Assembly: GCA_024362935.1 (NCBI GenBank)
Contig: JANCRA010000061.1
Location: forward strand, 1,612,001 to 1,676,000
Source: Setophaga petechia
Taxonomy: Eukaryota; Chordata; Aves; Passeriformes; Parulidae
Length of the DNA: 64,000 nt
Reading direction: 5' to 3'
The notes below the pieces were generated by a model. That model saw only the letters and a program-made list of their open reading frames with translations, searched no databases and was not told the origin of the DNA. Positions 13,521 through 24,360 of this stretch are shown here, piece after piece. Position 1 is the first letter of the stretch. Every line of letters begins with the position of its first letter. The position numbers were made by a program, and so were the translations under genes.

Positions 13521-15476
13521 AAAGACCCCCGAGATTTGTCAGGGAACCCTTGTGCTTTTATTTTACAATCACCTTAAGTCCAGCACCCTGCCCACTCTTT
13601 TGACTTTCCTGGTTAACAAGCCCTTGGGTTTGCACAGTGCACTTCAATCAGCTCTAAACTCACAAGGAATTTTCAGAAGTACGTGCTGTGGAAAGATGGC
13701 TGAGGGTAAAATCAGAGGAAACTGAGAAGTTATATCCTAACAGAAACTCTAACAGTACAGAAATTATTGGGTAAAATCCAGCTGCTGTCCCTGGATGGAA
13801 TGGGGCTGGAATGCTTGAGACCCATCCCACAGTGACTGCCACACCCAAAATCTGCACCTGCAGCACCTGCTAAGGGGGATGGAATGGAGGGTGGGTGGCT
13901 GGGTTCTGCTGCAGTGCTCACAAGGAGGGAACTCGATGGCTCTCTGCAGCTGATGAACCCCACAGCACCTGTCAGCCAGGGCAGGGAGGAGGAGATGTCC
14001 TGCTGCTGAGCCAGCAGCTGGGCTGGATGAACTCTCCTTGGATGAGCTGGGCTCATGATAAGCTAACTGTGATATTAACACACCCCTCCATCCAGTGTTA
14101 CCTGCCCCAGGGTCTGACCTCCCCTCACTGGGCACCTGCTCTGTGGTTCATTGACTGTGTCTGAGCCAGGGAGAGGAATTTACACCATCAGTAACAAGGG
14201 CATGTATGACCTGAGCCACTCCAACTCCACTGAAATATGAATATATAGCATAAAAATAAGTCAAGAATGGGGAAAAGTTAGGGAAGATGGCATTGTAACT
14301 GCTGGGAATCAGTCAATAGGCTGAACCTGCCTTCTCCAGTGCAGGGACACCTGTGGGGTGAGACCTCTGTGTGTGCTGAACACCTTTATTGGGGTTCAGA
14401 GCTCATCTGTGCTTTGATCATGTTTCTGCAGTCAGATACTGTCAGTGACGCTCCCCAAACCTTGGTCTGTCACAGTTTTGTGTTAAAGAGACTCTTATTC
14501 CATAAACTGCCTTGGGATCCTTGGGGCCCTGGCAGTGCCGGCCGTGGGGAGCAGACTGGAACCAAGTGGGGAGACCCCTCAGAGCTGTTGGGGGTGTCCC
14601 TGAGAAAGTCAATCAAAGCCCCTCCAACCAGCAGGGCTGTCCAGTGAAGGGTCCCTGTAATGGGACACTGACAGACTGGTGGGGCACGAGGGTCTTGGCT
14701 TTCCTGGGGTGCTGACAGACAAATCCAACACCAAGGGTCAGGACATCTCCCCTTGCCACGTGACACTGCCTCACAAGCCACAGCACATGGCCACAAGCTA
14801 CCCACACCCACAGCAAACTTCAGGACTGAGCATGGACGAGAACAGGAGAGCTGTCCTGTGCCCAGGCAGAGCGAGGGAGGAGAGAAATTAAGTCAGAGAA
14901 GACAGAGAACTGAGAATTTCGCCAGAATACAAATCCCATATTGGTCCTGCCATGTGGATGATCCAGAGCTGGGGTAAACAAGACCAAAAGAGAGACAGAA
15001 AATAGAATGAGGAGGCCCAACCTGCTCCCTTTTACAGCTAACCTGGTGCAGCCTCACATATAGGAGATTTTTCATGCAGTTTTGCCACACACGCACAGCC
15101 AGCCCTTTGAGCCCTTCTTCAGAGAGTGGATTAAGGGTGGAGGACTGAGCTCTAGTCTCCAGGCAGAGTAGAAAATTGGATCACAACAGTGTTGCCCCAC
15201 CTCCAGGCCCCTCTTTTCTGATCACATCTTTCCTGTCATAATAATCAGAATGTTTGAGACAAAATGTGCTTATGCACGGTCCTCCACAGTAGGGACATCT
15301 TCCACCATATGCACTCAATCACACCATATATGTAATTAATAAAAATAATAAAGTGTTATTCCAAATATCATCTGGTATTAATTGATAGCCATCGACACCA
15401 GCAGAAAACCTTTGGGAACAAAATGATCATCAAAAACCCTGGCATGAAGTATCTAGACTCACAATCAATTCAAGCT
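13521..15476. other. Intergenic stretch, moderately GC-rich
   Basis: The base composition is higher in GC than the DNA to the left, especially at 13760-14160 and 14500-14850. Several overlapping open frames of about 100 codons occur on both strands, but none has a recognisable domain, a consistent start context or splice structure. I see no gene or identifiable repeat that I can support. Confidence 0.5.
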
Positions 15477-16265
15477 TGACGACCTTCTGCTGGGTCATTG
15501 CTCCTTTGTTGCGGTGCGCCCCTGCAGTCTCCCTCCCCCTTTTCTCAGTTCAGTCTGATTTTAATTTATTGTATTGTAATGTATTGATTTTACTTACCAA
15601 AGATGGCGCTTGCCAGGCTTCCCCTCCCCCTGTTTTTCTCCTTGCCGGGCTGTCCATCATTCTGTTACTTAGCAACTCCCGCCTTTTTGTATCAAGTTGT
15701 CCCCTCCCTGTTAATTTTAAGTTGTCAGCCTGCCTGCCTGTCACTCTCTGCCCCTGCCTTTTCCCTAGAACATTCCCTCCAGGGCAGAGGGTGATTGGGC
15801 AGGAGAGGGCTGTTCCACCCCTTTAGTGGTTTCATTTGCTGCCGCCCCATGTCTATTATGTTGGGTATTGTGTCCATTGGCCAGGGGAAGGGCTCCACCT
15901 CCCTCTGGTCTCCCTATATAATTTCTGTTCACCCCGCCCCTCTGGGCAGTTCCCTGCAGCCTCCTTACTGTCCATACCCTTTTCCCTTGCCAATAAACCT
16001 TCCCCTGCTGCCGAGAATTGCTGCCTCGCGTGTGCTTCTTCACCTCTGGATCGTGCTGCTGATTCTGCCGCTTAGCCTGCCGGAGCTGCCTCCTCCACCA
16101 CTGACGTGGAGGGAGCTCCAGGAAAGGGCATCGAAATCCAGATTGCTCCCGCCGGAGGTCCTGGATCCTGCAGCTGCCCGTGCCCTCAAACAGGCTGTGA
16201 GCTGTGCATTTCTGTGGGCCAGCCGGGCTCAGTTTCAGCACCGCCGCACTCCTTCATCACACACC
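15477..16265 (+). mobile_element. LTR-like element, plus orientation
   Basis: The sequence has the order of a retroviral LTR on the plus strand: a long CT-rich U3-like region, a TATATAA-type box in 'ccctatataattt' (about 15911), and a CAATAAACC poly(A) signal about 80 bases later (about 15990). A GC-richer, U5-like tail follows. A CCAAT-like element and short purine-rich segments precede the TATA box. The ends are approximate: TG at 15477 is a likely left end, but I could not find a matching target duplication. The 158- and 160-codon open frames over it look like by-products of composition. Confidence 0.6.
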
Positions 16266-17253
16266 ATGAAGAGCTGACATGATTTGTCAGAGCCAAGTCT
16301 CCAGCAATAATTCTACTAACAGGCTGATCTGTTACCTAAGTCATAATTCCAGTTTTAAATCTCCAAGCAGGTGCTGTCAAAGAGTTAAGGAAATGGCTCA
16401 AGATAAACCTCATCCTATTTTATTTTGACAACATGGATTCAGAGACACTGTCACATGTGATTTTTTTTTTGTTGTTTTTAATTATTAACTTCATGTAAAA
16501 TTGCAGTACTTATGAGTCCTGTTCAGGCACTGCTATCCCACAAACTCAATTTGATATAAATAAAACAGAAATCATCTTTTTCATGTCACATACTATCTCA
16601 GGCAGAAAACTTGCATGTGCAGAGACACAAGGATATGGAACATGGAATGTTCACGGTCCATGCTGTTTGACTTTACAAATTTTAGATGCCTGGTGTGCTA
16701 ATGCTCTCTAGTAACCATAAACAGAGCAAAATTGTTTAAAAGACAATTAGAATTAATAGTATAATCTCATCCTAGAACTATCCCCCTGACTTGATAGGAA
16801 GCCTTTAAGCTATATTTAAATAGCTCTGACAATACCACTGGAATACAGCAACACTCCATACTGTTTACTAGGAGAACAATACAGAGGAGGAACAAAATCT
16901 TCTCTGTTTTGAGGAGGATTCAGCTCTTTCATTGAGTAACTTCCATGCTGCAAACAAGTGCACCTGATACAAAAACCCACACAGTCACAGCCCGTGCATT
17001 TCCACTGTTGTCAGCTGTATGGTTTCCCTGCTCCTACTCTCAGCATCCCTGACAAGCTAAGTGCAGTAGCCCCCTGTGCTTTTCACAAATAAAAGTCAAG
17101 TATTCTACAAGAAATGAAACACAGCTATCCAATATATTCTCTGTTTCCAGAGGAAAGGAAAAAACTCCTCGAGGATGGGAAAACAAACAGTGTTTTAGTC
17201 TGTGTTTTATTGCCGCCTAGCCATAGCTAAATAAAGTAGTAGAAATATGTAAT
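16266..17253. other. Intergenic stretch
   Basis: This is AT-rich DNA with a T-run near 16461. I see no gene, splice structure or identifiable repeat. Confidence 0.5.
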
Positions 17254-17259
17254 ACATGT

Positions 17260-17784
17260 TGTCGCACATCCCGGCCAGATGTGACAGTGGTGGGGGGACA
17301 GTCCCCCTCCTTCAGGGCTCCGCAGGATCCCAGCTACCGGGGGGGGGCAACACGGAACAAAAGGGCCACAGCAGCAGCACGGGCCTGGGGTGGCGCTGGG
17401 TTACTTTATTTGATGTTACACTCCCCGAGTCTCGGGGTCCCAAGCAATGAGCTGGGGGCAAACAACAGCTTATAAAGGGGGGACAGGTCTCAAGGGAGGA
17501 TACAATGTTCAACTAACCAAAAGCATTGGGGGTGGAGAACAAGGGCAAGGGATACAAGGGAGGTAAACTGCTTGGGACAGGAGAGGTTAACAGCTGGCTG
17601 TGGGAGGAAGGGGTTTGAAACTTGGCAGAAAGGTAGCTAAGTAGCAAAGAGATAAACCGACATCTGGCTCAATTGAATAACAAACACAAGTCTGTGTAAC
17701 TCTGAAAACAGGGGGGAAAAAGCCCAAACAACTACCAAACAACAAATCAAACAATAACCTGCAAAATAAAAACACACTGCAACA
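17260..17784 (-). mobile_element. Solo LTR with perfect 6-bp target duplication
   Basis: The element begins TGTCGCAC and ends CTGCAACA, so it has TG...CA termini, and it is flanked on both sides by the identical hexamer ACATGT (17254-17259 and 17785-17790). On the minus strand a TATAAG box (about 17475) precedes an AATAAA signal (about 17410) by about 65 bases, which fixes the orientation. A 6-bp duplication is typical of class II (beta-retrovirus-like) endogenous elements. No internal coding region is present, so this is a solo LTR of 525 bp. Confidence 0.85.
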
Positions 17785-18158
17785 ACATGTCATAATCATT
17801 GTTCTTATTTTCTCCTCTCCTTTTTCCCTGTTCTGTCCAGTATTGAATTCTGAAGATGCACAGCATGTCCAACAAAAATATTATTTCCCCTTTATCTTTT
17901 ATTTCTGGACAGCAACTTTCTTGCTGTGTCTGCAGTTCTCAACAATGACAGTCATTAAATATGGGACAGAAATCTCCATCAAACACAGGAAGAGAAACAG
18001 CTGTTATGTGTATTGATTCAGTGAAACAGGGCACTTGTGCTTTCAACAAAAAAAAAAAAAAAGTTATTTGTCATTCCCTGAGAGAATGAAATGCTTAAGA
18101 TGCCATTTTCACAGGGGACAAAGGTTTACCAACAAATATGACTGAATTTATAAGGGAA

Positions 18159-18192
18159 AATTTGTTCCATATTTGTTCCAAATTTGTTCCAG
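18159..18192. repeat. Three tandem TTTGTTCCA-type units
   Basis: Three consecutive 10-12 base units ending in TTTGTTCCA stand head to tail. This is a small local tandem repeat with no evident function. Confidence 0.6.
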
Positions 18193-19449
18193 AAGTTACC
18201 TAGGGCAAGGGCAAGCTGGAATTATGCATAACCATGAAATGTAGCTGCTGATAATTTACTGCAAGGATGTGGGACATTTCTTGTATTTACATTGCAAAAA
18301 AGATGCTTTTTTCCAAAGAGGTGAGGATGAGCTTCCAGCCATTACAGAGAATTGCAGTATGTCAAATTTACTGGGAATTTTGCTATTTGTCAGTAACAGT
18401 GAAGTATGGCTAAAATAAACCATGGTACAAATGGTAAAAAAATACTCCCAAAGTAATAATTAAACAAAAATTGTTCTTTCTGTATGTAATTTTTTTTTCT
18501 GGAAGTTTATGGAACAAGAGCTGTGGCCTTGTTTGTCAGGGACATTGTAGCAGGGGTAAGCAGCAAGCACATGACAGCCCTTGTAAGAGAAACTCACTCC
18601 TCAATAAGTGTGAAGGCTGGGAGAAGGCAGCATTGAGTGCTCACCTGGGGAAATCAGTGTCAGGTTTATTAAAAACAGAGGAGTGCCTTTAAAATTAAAC
18701 AGCAGACCTCAATGACATGAAAGCAGCAATTCTGGGTTTTTTCTACTTGAATCTCAGTGGGCCATCACTAGTGGTTCCCATCAGAAGAATTAATCTTCCT
18801 TCTCCATTAAATGTTATTTAGCAAAGATTCCTGCAAACTGCAGCCCCTGAACCAACGGAGGTCTCTCTAACTGTGCCTCCAAGTGCTGCCCCTCCCAGAT
18901 GGTGAGAGTCAAGCACAGAGCAAATCACCCTCTGCAGAGGGGGCGAGCCCTGCTGTGGAGGCTGCTCCTGTTGCTGTGCTCTGCAGCACAACATTTATTA
19001 TAGTCATGGCTTCAGCTGGGGTTTTTTCCCTAATATTTCAGCTGAGGTCTTGGAAGAGGCTGGTTTACATCTCTGTGAGTCTGTGTATCCAGCTGCCTTT
19101 CCTTACATCTGCTTTGCCTGTTACTGTGAGTTAGATCAGAGGCTCTGCAGTGATGGTTTATCACAGACAAACCACTCCAATCTGCTCCTTCCTCTTCCTG
19201 CAGACAAAGCAGACACAACAGGTTTGGCGTTGTCCAGTGAAATATTAAAATTCACACAAACCAGCAAACAAGCAAACGAAAAAGGAACTTGTAGGTAGGA
19301 ATCACAATGAAAATCTCTCTCTCTTACACATGCTGAAACCTGTTTACTGTGTGTTCTCCAGGATAACACACTCTTCAGACTATGAGATTCTTGTTTATCT
19401 TTTTTTTTACAACAGGCATCTGATGTTAAAAATATTATTTGTGATTAAA

Positions 19450-19503
19450 CTTTTTAATATTTAGCAGTATCCCAGCTCTTTTTAATATTTAGCAGTATCC
19501 CAG
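19450..19503. repeat. 26-bp direct duplication
   Basis: Two identical 26-base copies (19450-19475 and 19478-19503) beginning CTTTTTAATATTTAGC are separated by 2 bases. The perfect identity suggests a recent slippage or tandem duplication event. Confidence 0.8.
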
Positions 19504-21693
19504 AATTCAGCATGTGTAGAACACACTTGATTTTTTGGAGCTGTAGGCTGACCTGTGCTTCTCTGCTTTTCTCATTTTTTTTTCAAGGAATAAGATTCAG
19601 TGAAAACATAGGAACTGTGCTTATGAACATTTAATAATGATTTAGGAATTTAAGATAATTTAGTGCAAGATATTTTTAAGTTCTCATTAAAATATCTCTG
19701 ACTTGTACTTGAAACATCAACCTTGTGCATACTCTGTGAAGTAATTTAATATTCATGTCCTGTGAGTTGAGGCAAACCTCCAGAGTCAAAGATTGCTCAA
19801 GATCTAATTTTTTGTGGGCAATACTCTCATTTATTAAAGACATTAGAAATAAATTGCTTAATTAAAAAACTACAACAAATCCAACAGATCTTTCTAGTTA
19901 AATTAAAGCTTTTCAAGAAGACTTGATTAATGGCATACTGCATTAATTAATTTAAAATCTATTATCTTTGCATTCCTAAAAGACCCTTAAATATGCTTAG
20001 TCTTCTATAATTAAGAAGAATAGAAGAATATTTGCAAGAAACCTAAAAAACCTGTAGGGTTTTCTTTGTGCAAATGGATAGAAGAGAATTGAGAGAAGCC
20101 TTCTCACATCTTTTTTTCCCATCAAAGTTCTTCTGCCTTGTCACCCTTTGTGTCTCAGATCCTTGACTGTCACATGAGGAAAAGAAGGAAATGATGTCGT
20201 TGTGATGCATTTGAATTGCTTTATTTCTGAATCAGTGCAGCCAATAAAAAGCACTTAGATAAACATGAAGTCTTTAACAGAATGGTAAAGTGTGAGGAGC
20301 TGTTAGCCCCATGCCATTTAGCCAAAAGCATGAATTCAGCTTTTACAAAAATCTCAGGGGGCTTGGTAGAGGTGATTCCTATAGGCTTCCTTCTTTATTT
20401 GAACACAGCTTTCAATTTCACAGGGTGAAGGTTCTTCCTAGTCTGAGAAGGTCCAGCCTCCACTCCTGGCAAGGTCCCACAAGGGCTGTGAGAAGCCTCC
20501 CAGTACCAAGACAGGGCTGATGAGGGACTTTCTTCTCTCTGACACAGGATGAATCCCTGAATTAAGGGATTGAGGCAGTAAGCGCTAAAAAGTGCTGCTG
20601 TTCAATCAACCTGTGCCCAGGTTGCCTCCTCTTCTTCTGCCTTGCTTCTGCTGGATCCTGCAGTCACACTGCACTTGCTGGGCAACCTCTGCTCAGCAAA
20701 GCTTTTGACTGCCCCCTCCACAAAGGAATTTAGGGCAGCTCCTTGCAGCCTGGGAGTCTCCCTGGACAGACAGACTGGCAGATCTGCCTGTACAACCACC
20801 CACAAGCAGCAACAGGCAAGGAAGCTGCAGGAATGTTTAATTTCATCCCAAAAGGGGCACCTTCATGTGCTCCTGTGAGTCACCTCACATTCTCCATTGA
20901 CTGACCTGATGGATGCCCACCAGGCACATGGGACGCCAAGGAGCTGCTCACACGGACATCTCTGCAGGGACCTGGGATCCACTGAGTGAAAACCCTGCTT
21001 GGGATGAGCCAGTTTGACTCTGCTTCACAGAGACTGCCAAAAGCAACACCCTGGCCGTACCGACTGGGTTTTAGTATTTCTTTTTATTCCATCTACCAGA
21101 AGAATGTATACATTTTTCTTGCCCAAGATTTCATCAGAGTCCCCAGTCACAGGAACTATCCTGAATTAGCCTGGATTCATTATCCTGAAATATTCCCAAA
21201 GATTTACCCAAGGAATGTTGGGAGAATAAAAAGAAAGTAAGCAGAAGGATTGTGACCTTGGTTTTTTATTTATCATCTTTTTGTGTAAACTGCATTTAGC
21301 TGAAAATGCCTTGACTAGCTTTGGCTTTCCTCGTTAAGTGGTTCTCGATTTGGTACCACCACCACAACACCCAGGCAGGTCATTCTGGTGCTCATTGTCA
21401 TGAAGTTCATCCCAAGTTACTTTCTCCTCTTGTTCCCCATTCTGCATGCCCACCATGAGGACTGATAGCCACATGGCTTCAGGAAAGCACCCTCATTTCT
21501 GGACTGTGGTTCTGCTGCAATTACCTAATGCAAATCAATAGACGGTGGCAACAGGGAATTCTATAAAGTGTGGAATAAAACAGAATTATTATTTCCAGTT
21601 CATGTCATTACCTCATTTTCTTATTAAAAAAAAAAAAGTTCAAGCATTGTTATGTTTGTTTGATTATATTACTTTAATTCTCTTTTCTTCCAG

Positions 21694-22079
21694 GTGGTAA
21701 ATTTGGCAGACAATATTCTGATAGAAGTGAAACAGTCGGCCCTGGGCAAGCTGTGGCTGCCCAAGGCCGGAGCCGTCGCCTTCACCCAGGAGCCACCGGA
21801 GCCGAGTTCCGGGCGGCCTGGGGAGCGCTCGGCGGCTCCGAGACGGCTGAATTTTGGCTGGGTCCCCGTGCTGGCTGCCGGCAGAGCCCCAGCGGCGGTG
21901 CTGGGATGCGGGGTCCCCCCGCGGAGGGAACTGGAGTGCCTGGGACAGGCCCTGCATTGTCTGCCCGGAGCCACGGGGGGATCGCTGGTACCGGTGGGGC
22001 TGGGCCTGGGAGAGCGGAGAGCGGCGGTACCCGAGCTGGGGGACACTCGGCAGCCTGCGGGGAGGTGTCCGGATAGGAG
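21694..22079. promoter_or_regulatory. CpG-rich island, probable 5' region of the zinc-finger locus
   Basis: The composition switches sharply from AT-rich to GC-rich with many CpG dinucleotides between about 21740 and 22079. This is consistent with a promoter CpG island. It begins just after a strong splice-acceptor-like tract (pyrimidines then CAG at 21691-21693). It stops abruptly at the start of an LTR-like insertion, and GC-rich sequence resumes right after that insertion at 22816. I read the two GC-rich parts as one original 5' region of the downstream zinc-finger gene. The overlapping open frames of 100-150 codons are expected in stop-poor GC-rich DNA and resemble no family I know. Confidence 0.5.
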
Positions 22080-22815
22080 TGTTATGTTTGCCCAATTATT
22101 CCTTCATAAAAAAACCCCAAACAATATATGGAATAGCAACAATTTTAATTAAATAGTTTAGAAAATACATAAATAAGGGATAATTTGGTTCAAATAATAG
22201 CGCATAAGCAAAAGATAACCGCGGGGTACGGAGTGCAGGGTTCTGGGACCCTTGCCACCTCACGTACAAGCTTGCCAAGTAAAAATTACCCCTTATATGC
22301 CATGGGTTAATACCATCTCCTCCTATTTTCGGTTTGTCATATTTCTATCTCCGCCCTCATCACCACCTTTACCGCGCATGCGCCACCACTCAGTTTGGTG
22401 GTCGCACAAGTCTTTTGGGGGTCATCTGATGAAGATTTCGTAGTCATCCTCTGTGTCCTTTAATTCACCTTTGGGTTACACATGCGCACCAAGCCAGTAC
22501 AATGTAAGCCAAGACTAACATATCACTATATCTTCATATCAAAGCAATAAATCCCTTATAATTAGCATTTTCTGGGACCCAACCAGGTTTTGCTTCCTTT
22601 CTACTCATTTTTAGCTACTATATCTTCGGCTTCTTTCCTCCTGTCCTTGTGAACATCTGCCGGGGGGTGGAGCCCCTCCTCTCCCTCTCTTCTTTGGCAT
22701 TACCACTTTTAACTATTTTTATTATTCCCAATTAATATAATAATTAATATAATTACTGTACCAATATTGATTATTGTTTCAATTTTATCAGCACGAATCA
22801 TACCTATTTATCACA
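22080..22815. mobile_element. LTR-like insertion splitting the zinc-finger 5' region
   Basis: This AT-rich segment is flanked on both sides by GC-rich DNA. It starts TGTTATG and ends ATCACA (TG...CA, with TGT.AT as short inverted termini). It has a 4-bp flanking repeat GGAG (22076-22079 and 22816-22819). On the minus strand a CATATAAGG box (about 22295) lies upstream of an ATTAAA signal (about 22145). An AATAAA at about 22545 also exists on the plus strand, so I leave the orientation open. Its 736-bp length fits a solo LTR. Confidence 0.6.
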
Positions 22816-23222
22816 GGAGGGACCCCCGGGACCCTGACATGTGGCCCCAGAGAGGGGGGATCTCCCAGCCTGGAGATACTGGGAGCATGGACAGGGGGGA
22901 TCCATGGGTACCCCAGAGCCCTGAAACAGGGACCCCAACAGGGGAGACCCTGGAGCTGCTCTGACACCAAACTGGGGAGCCCAGGGAAGGGGAACCTCTG
23001 GGATCCCCAGGATATCTGGCAGCCCAGAGAGAGGGGAGCCCACAAAGGAGACCCCAAAGAGGAGAGACCAGAGTGAGGGAACTCCTGGGTGGGAGCTTTT
23101 TCTGAATCTTGGGGTTTCAGAGGTTTTTATGGACACAAGGTACCTGGTAACTTCTACAGAGAGATTTGGGCAGAAGGAACTCCCAACCCAATATACTCTT
23201 ATCTTGCTTCCCCCCAAAACAG

Positions 23223-24360
23223 GACTTTCCTTTCCCAAACCTTGCCTGGACAAACAAGCAGGCGGAAAGGAAAAGGAAGACGCCCCAGAACACCCAGGCA
23301 GGTGAGGAGGAAGTCACTGCCCCTTTCCCGCTTCATCTCCCAGCCCAGCATCGCCCCTGGCTGCAGGACAGCCCCACTGCTGACATCGTCCTTCCAGGGA
23401 TGGACTGGGGAGATCTCCTTCCCCTTCCTCTGGCACAACGCAAATCCCATCCTCTCCTTGTCCTTCCTCCTCCAGACAAGGAGCTGAGGATGGAGACCAG
23501 AAGGACAAATCCCCATGGCGGAACCTCGTGGAAGAAGCTGTTTTGAGCAGCTCCACAGTGCAGGAATCCAATGGGGAGGAAGAACCCCAGAGATCTCACA
23601 GAAGGAGGGGCTCCAAACCCAGCCCAGGGTGCTCCAAGCAGGAAAGACCCACCCTGTGCCAGGATGGCAGCCAGAGGTCCAGCTGGAGCTTGGAGCTGGT
23701 GGTGTATGAGCAGCTTCCTGATGGAGAGAAGCTCTACAAGTGCTTAGAATGTGAGAAGAGCTTCAGCTGGAGCTCCAGCCTGACCCAGCACCACACTGGG
23801 GAATGGCCCTATGAGTGTGGGGAATGTGGGAAGAGTTTCATTCAGAGCTCCAATCTGATCTGTCACCAGATGATCCACAGTGGGGAACAGCCCTACATGT
23901 GCTTGGAATGTGGGAAGAGCTTCAATAACAGCTCTGTCCTCATCAGGCACCGGCACATCCACAGTGGTGAACGGCCCTTGGAGTGTCAGGAATGTGGGAA
24001 GAGCTTCAGCACGAGCTCCTGCCTGATCTGCCACCAGCAGATCCACACTGGGGAGGGGTCCTGTGAGTGTCCTGATCTGGGAAGAGGTTTCAGACAAGCT
24101 CCAGTCTCCTCCTGCACCAGTGGATTTACATGGAGGAGAGAACCTCTGCTGCCCTGACTGCAGGAAGGGCTTCTACCTCAACTCCAACCTCATCACCCAC
24201 TGGCACATCCACACTGGGAGAGGCCCTGAAAATGTCTGGAATGTGGGAAGAGCTTCTCCTGGCAGTCATTCTTGACCCAACAGCAACAAACCCACCAGTA
24301 AGGGAAGCCCTGTGAGTGCCCCCACTGCACAAAGAGCTTTGTCCTCTGCTCCAGCTTCAT
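23223..24360 (+). pseudogene. C2H2 zinc-finger gene, decayed
   Basis: Known avian zinc-finger genes have this layout: a short exon ending in a Gln-Ala-Gly type junction, then a long exon carrying an acidic/Ser-rich linker and tandem fingers. Here the short exon is 23223-23301, between a CAG acceptor and a GTGAGG donor, and the long exon starts at 23476 after CTCCAG. The joined frame enters the linker and is lost at about 23499-23503, consistent with a missing base. Finger 1 lacks three residues between its two histidines. Fingers 2-4 keep the C-X2-C-X12-H-X3-H pattern with HSGE/HTGE-type linkers. Finger 5 has lost its second cysteine through a missing base at 24077-24078. Further frame changes occur near 24140 and 24216. 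Relics of fingers 6, 7 and 8 are readable in other frames. The locus is therefore a pseudogene of a nuclear DNA-binding protein family. A short protein with three fingers remains formally possible. Confidence 0.85.

Larger units (their letters stand above)
17791..21660. other. AT-rich intergenic stretch
   Basis: No gene is supported. The stretch contains a 14-A run near 18048, a triplicated 'tttgttcca' motif at about 18159-18192, and a 26-bp direct duplication at 19450-19503. Open frames are all below 90 codons and unremarkable. Confidence 0.55.

Noticed and set aside
15765..16277. 158- and 160-codon frames on both strands
   Set aside because: They lie within an LTR-like element with its own TATA and poly(A) signals. 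The composition explains the open frames.
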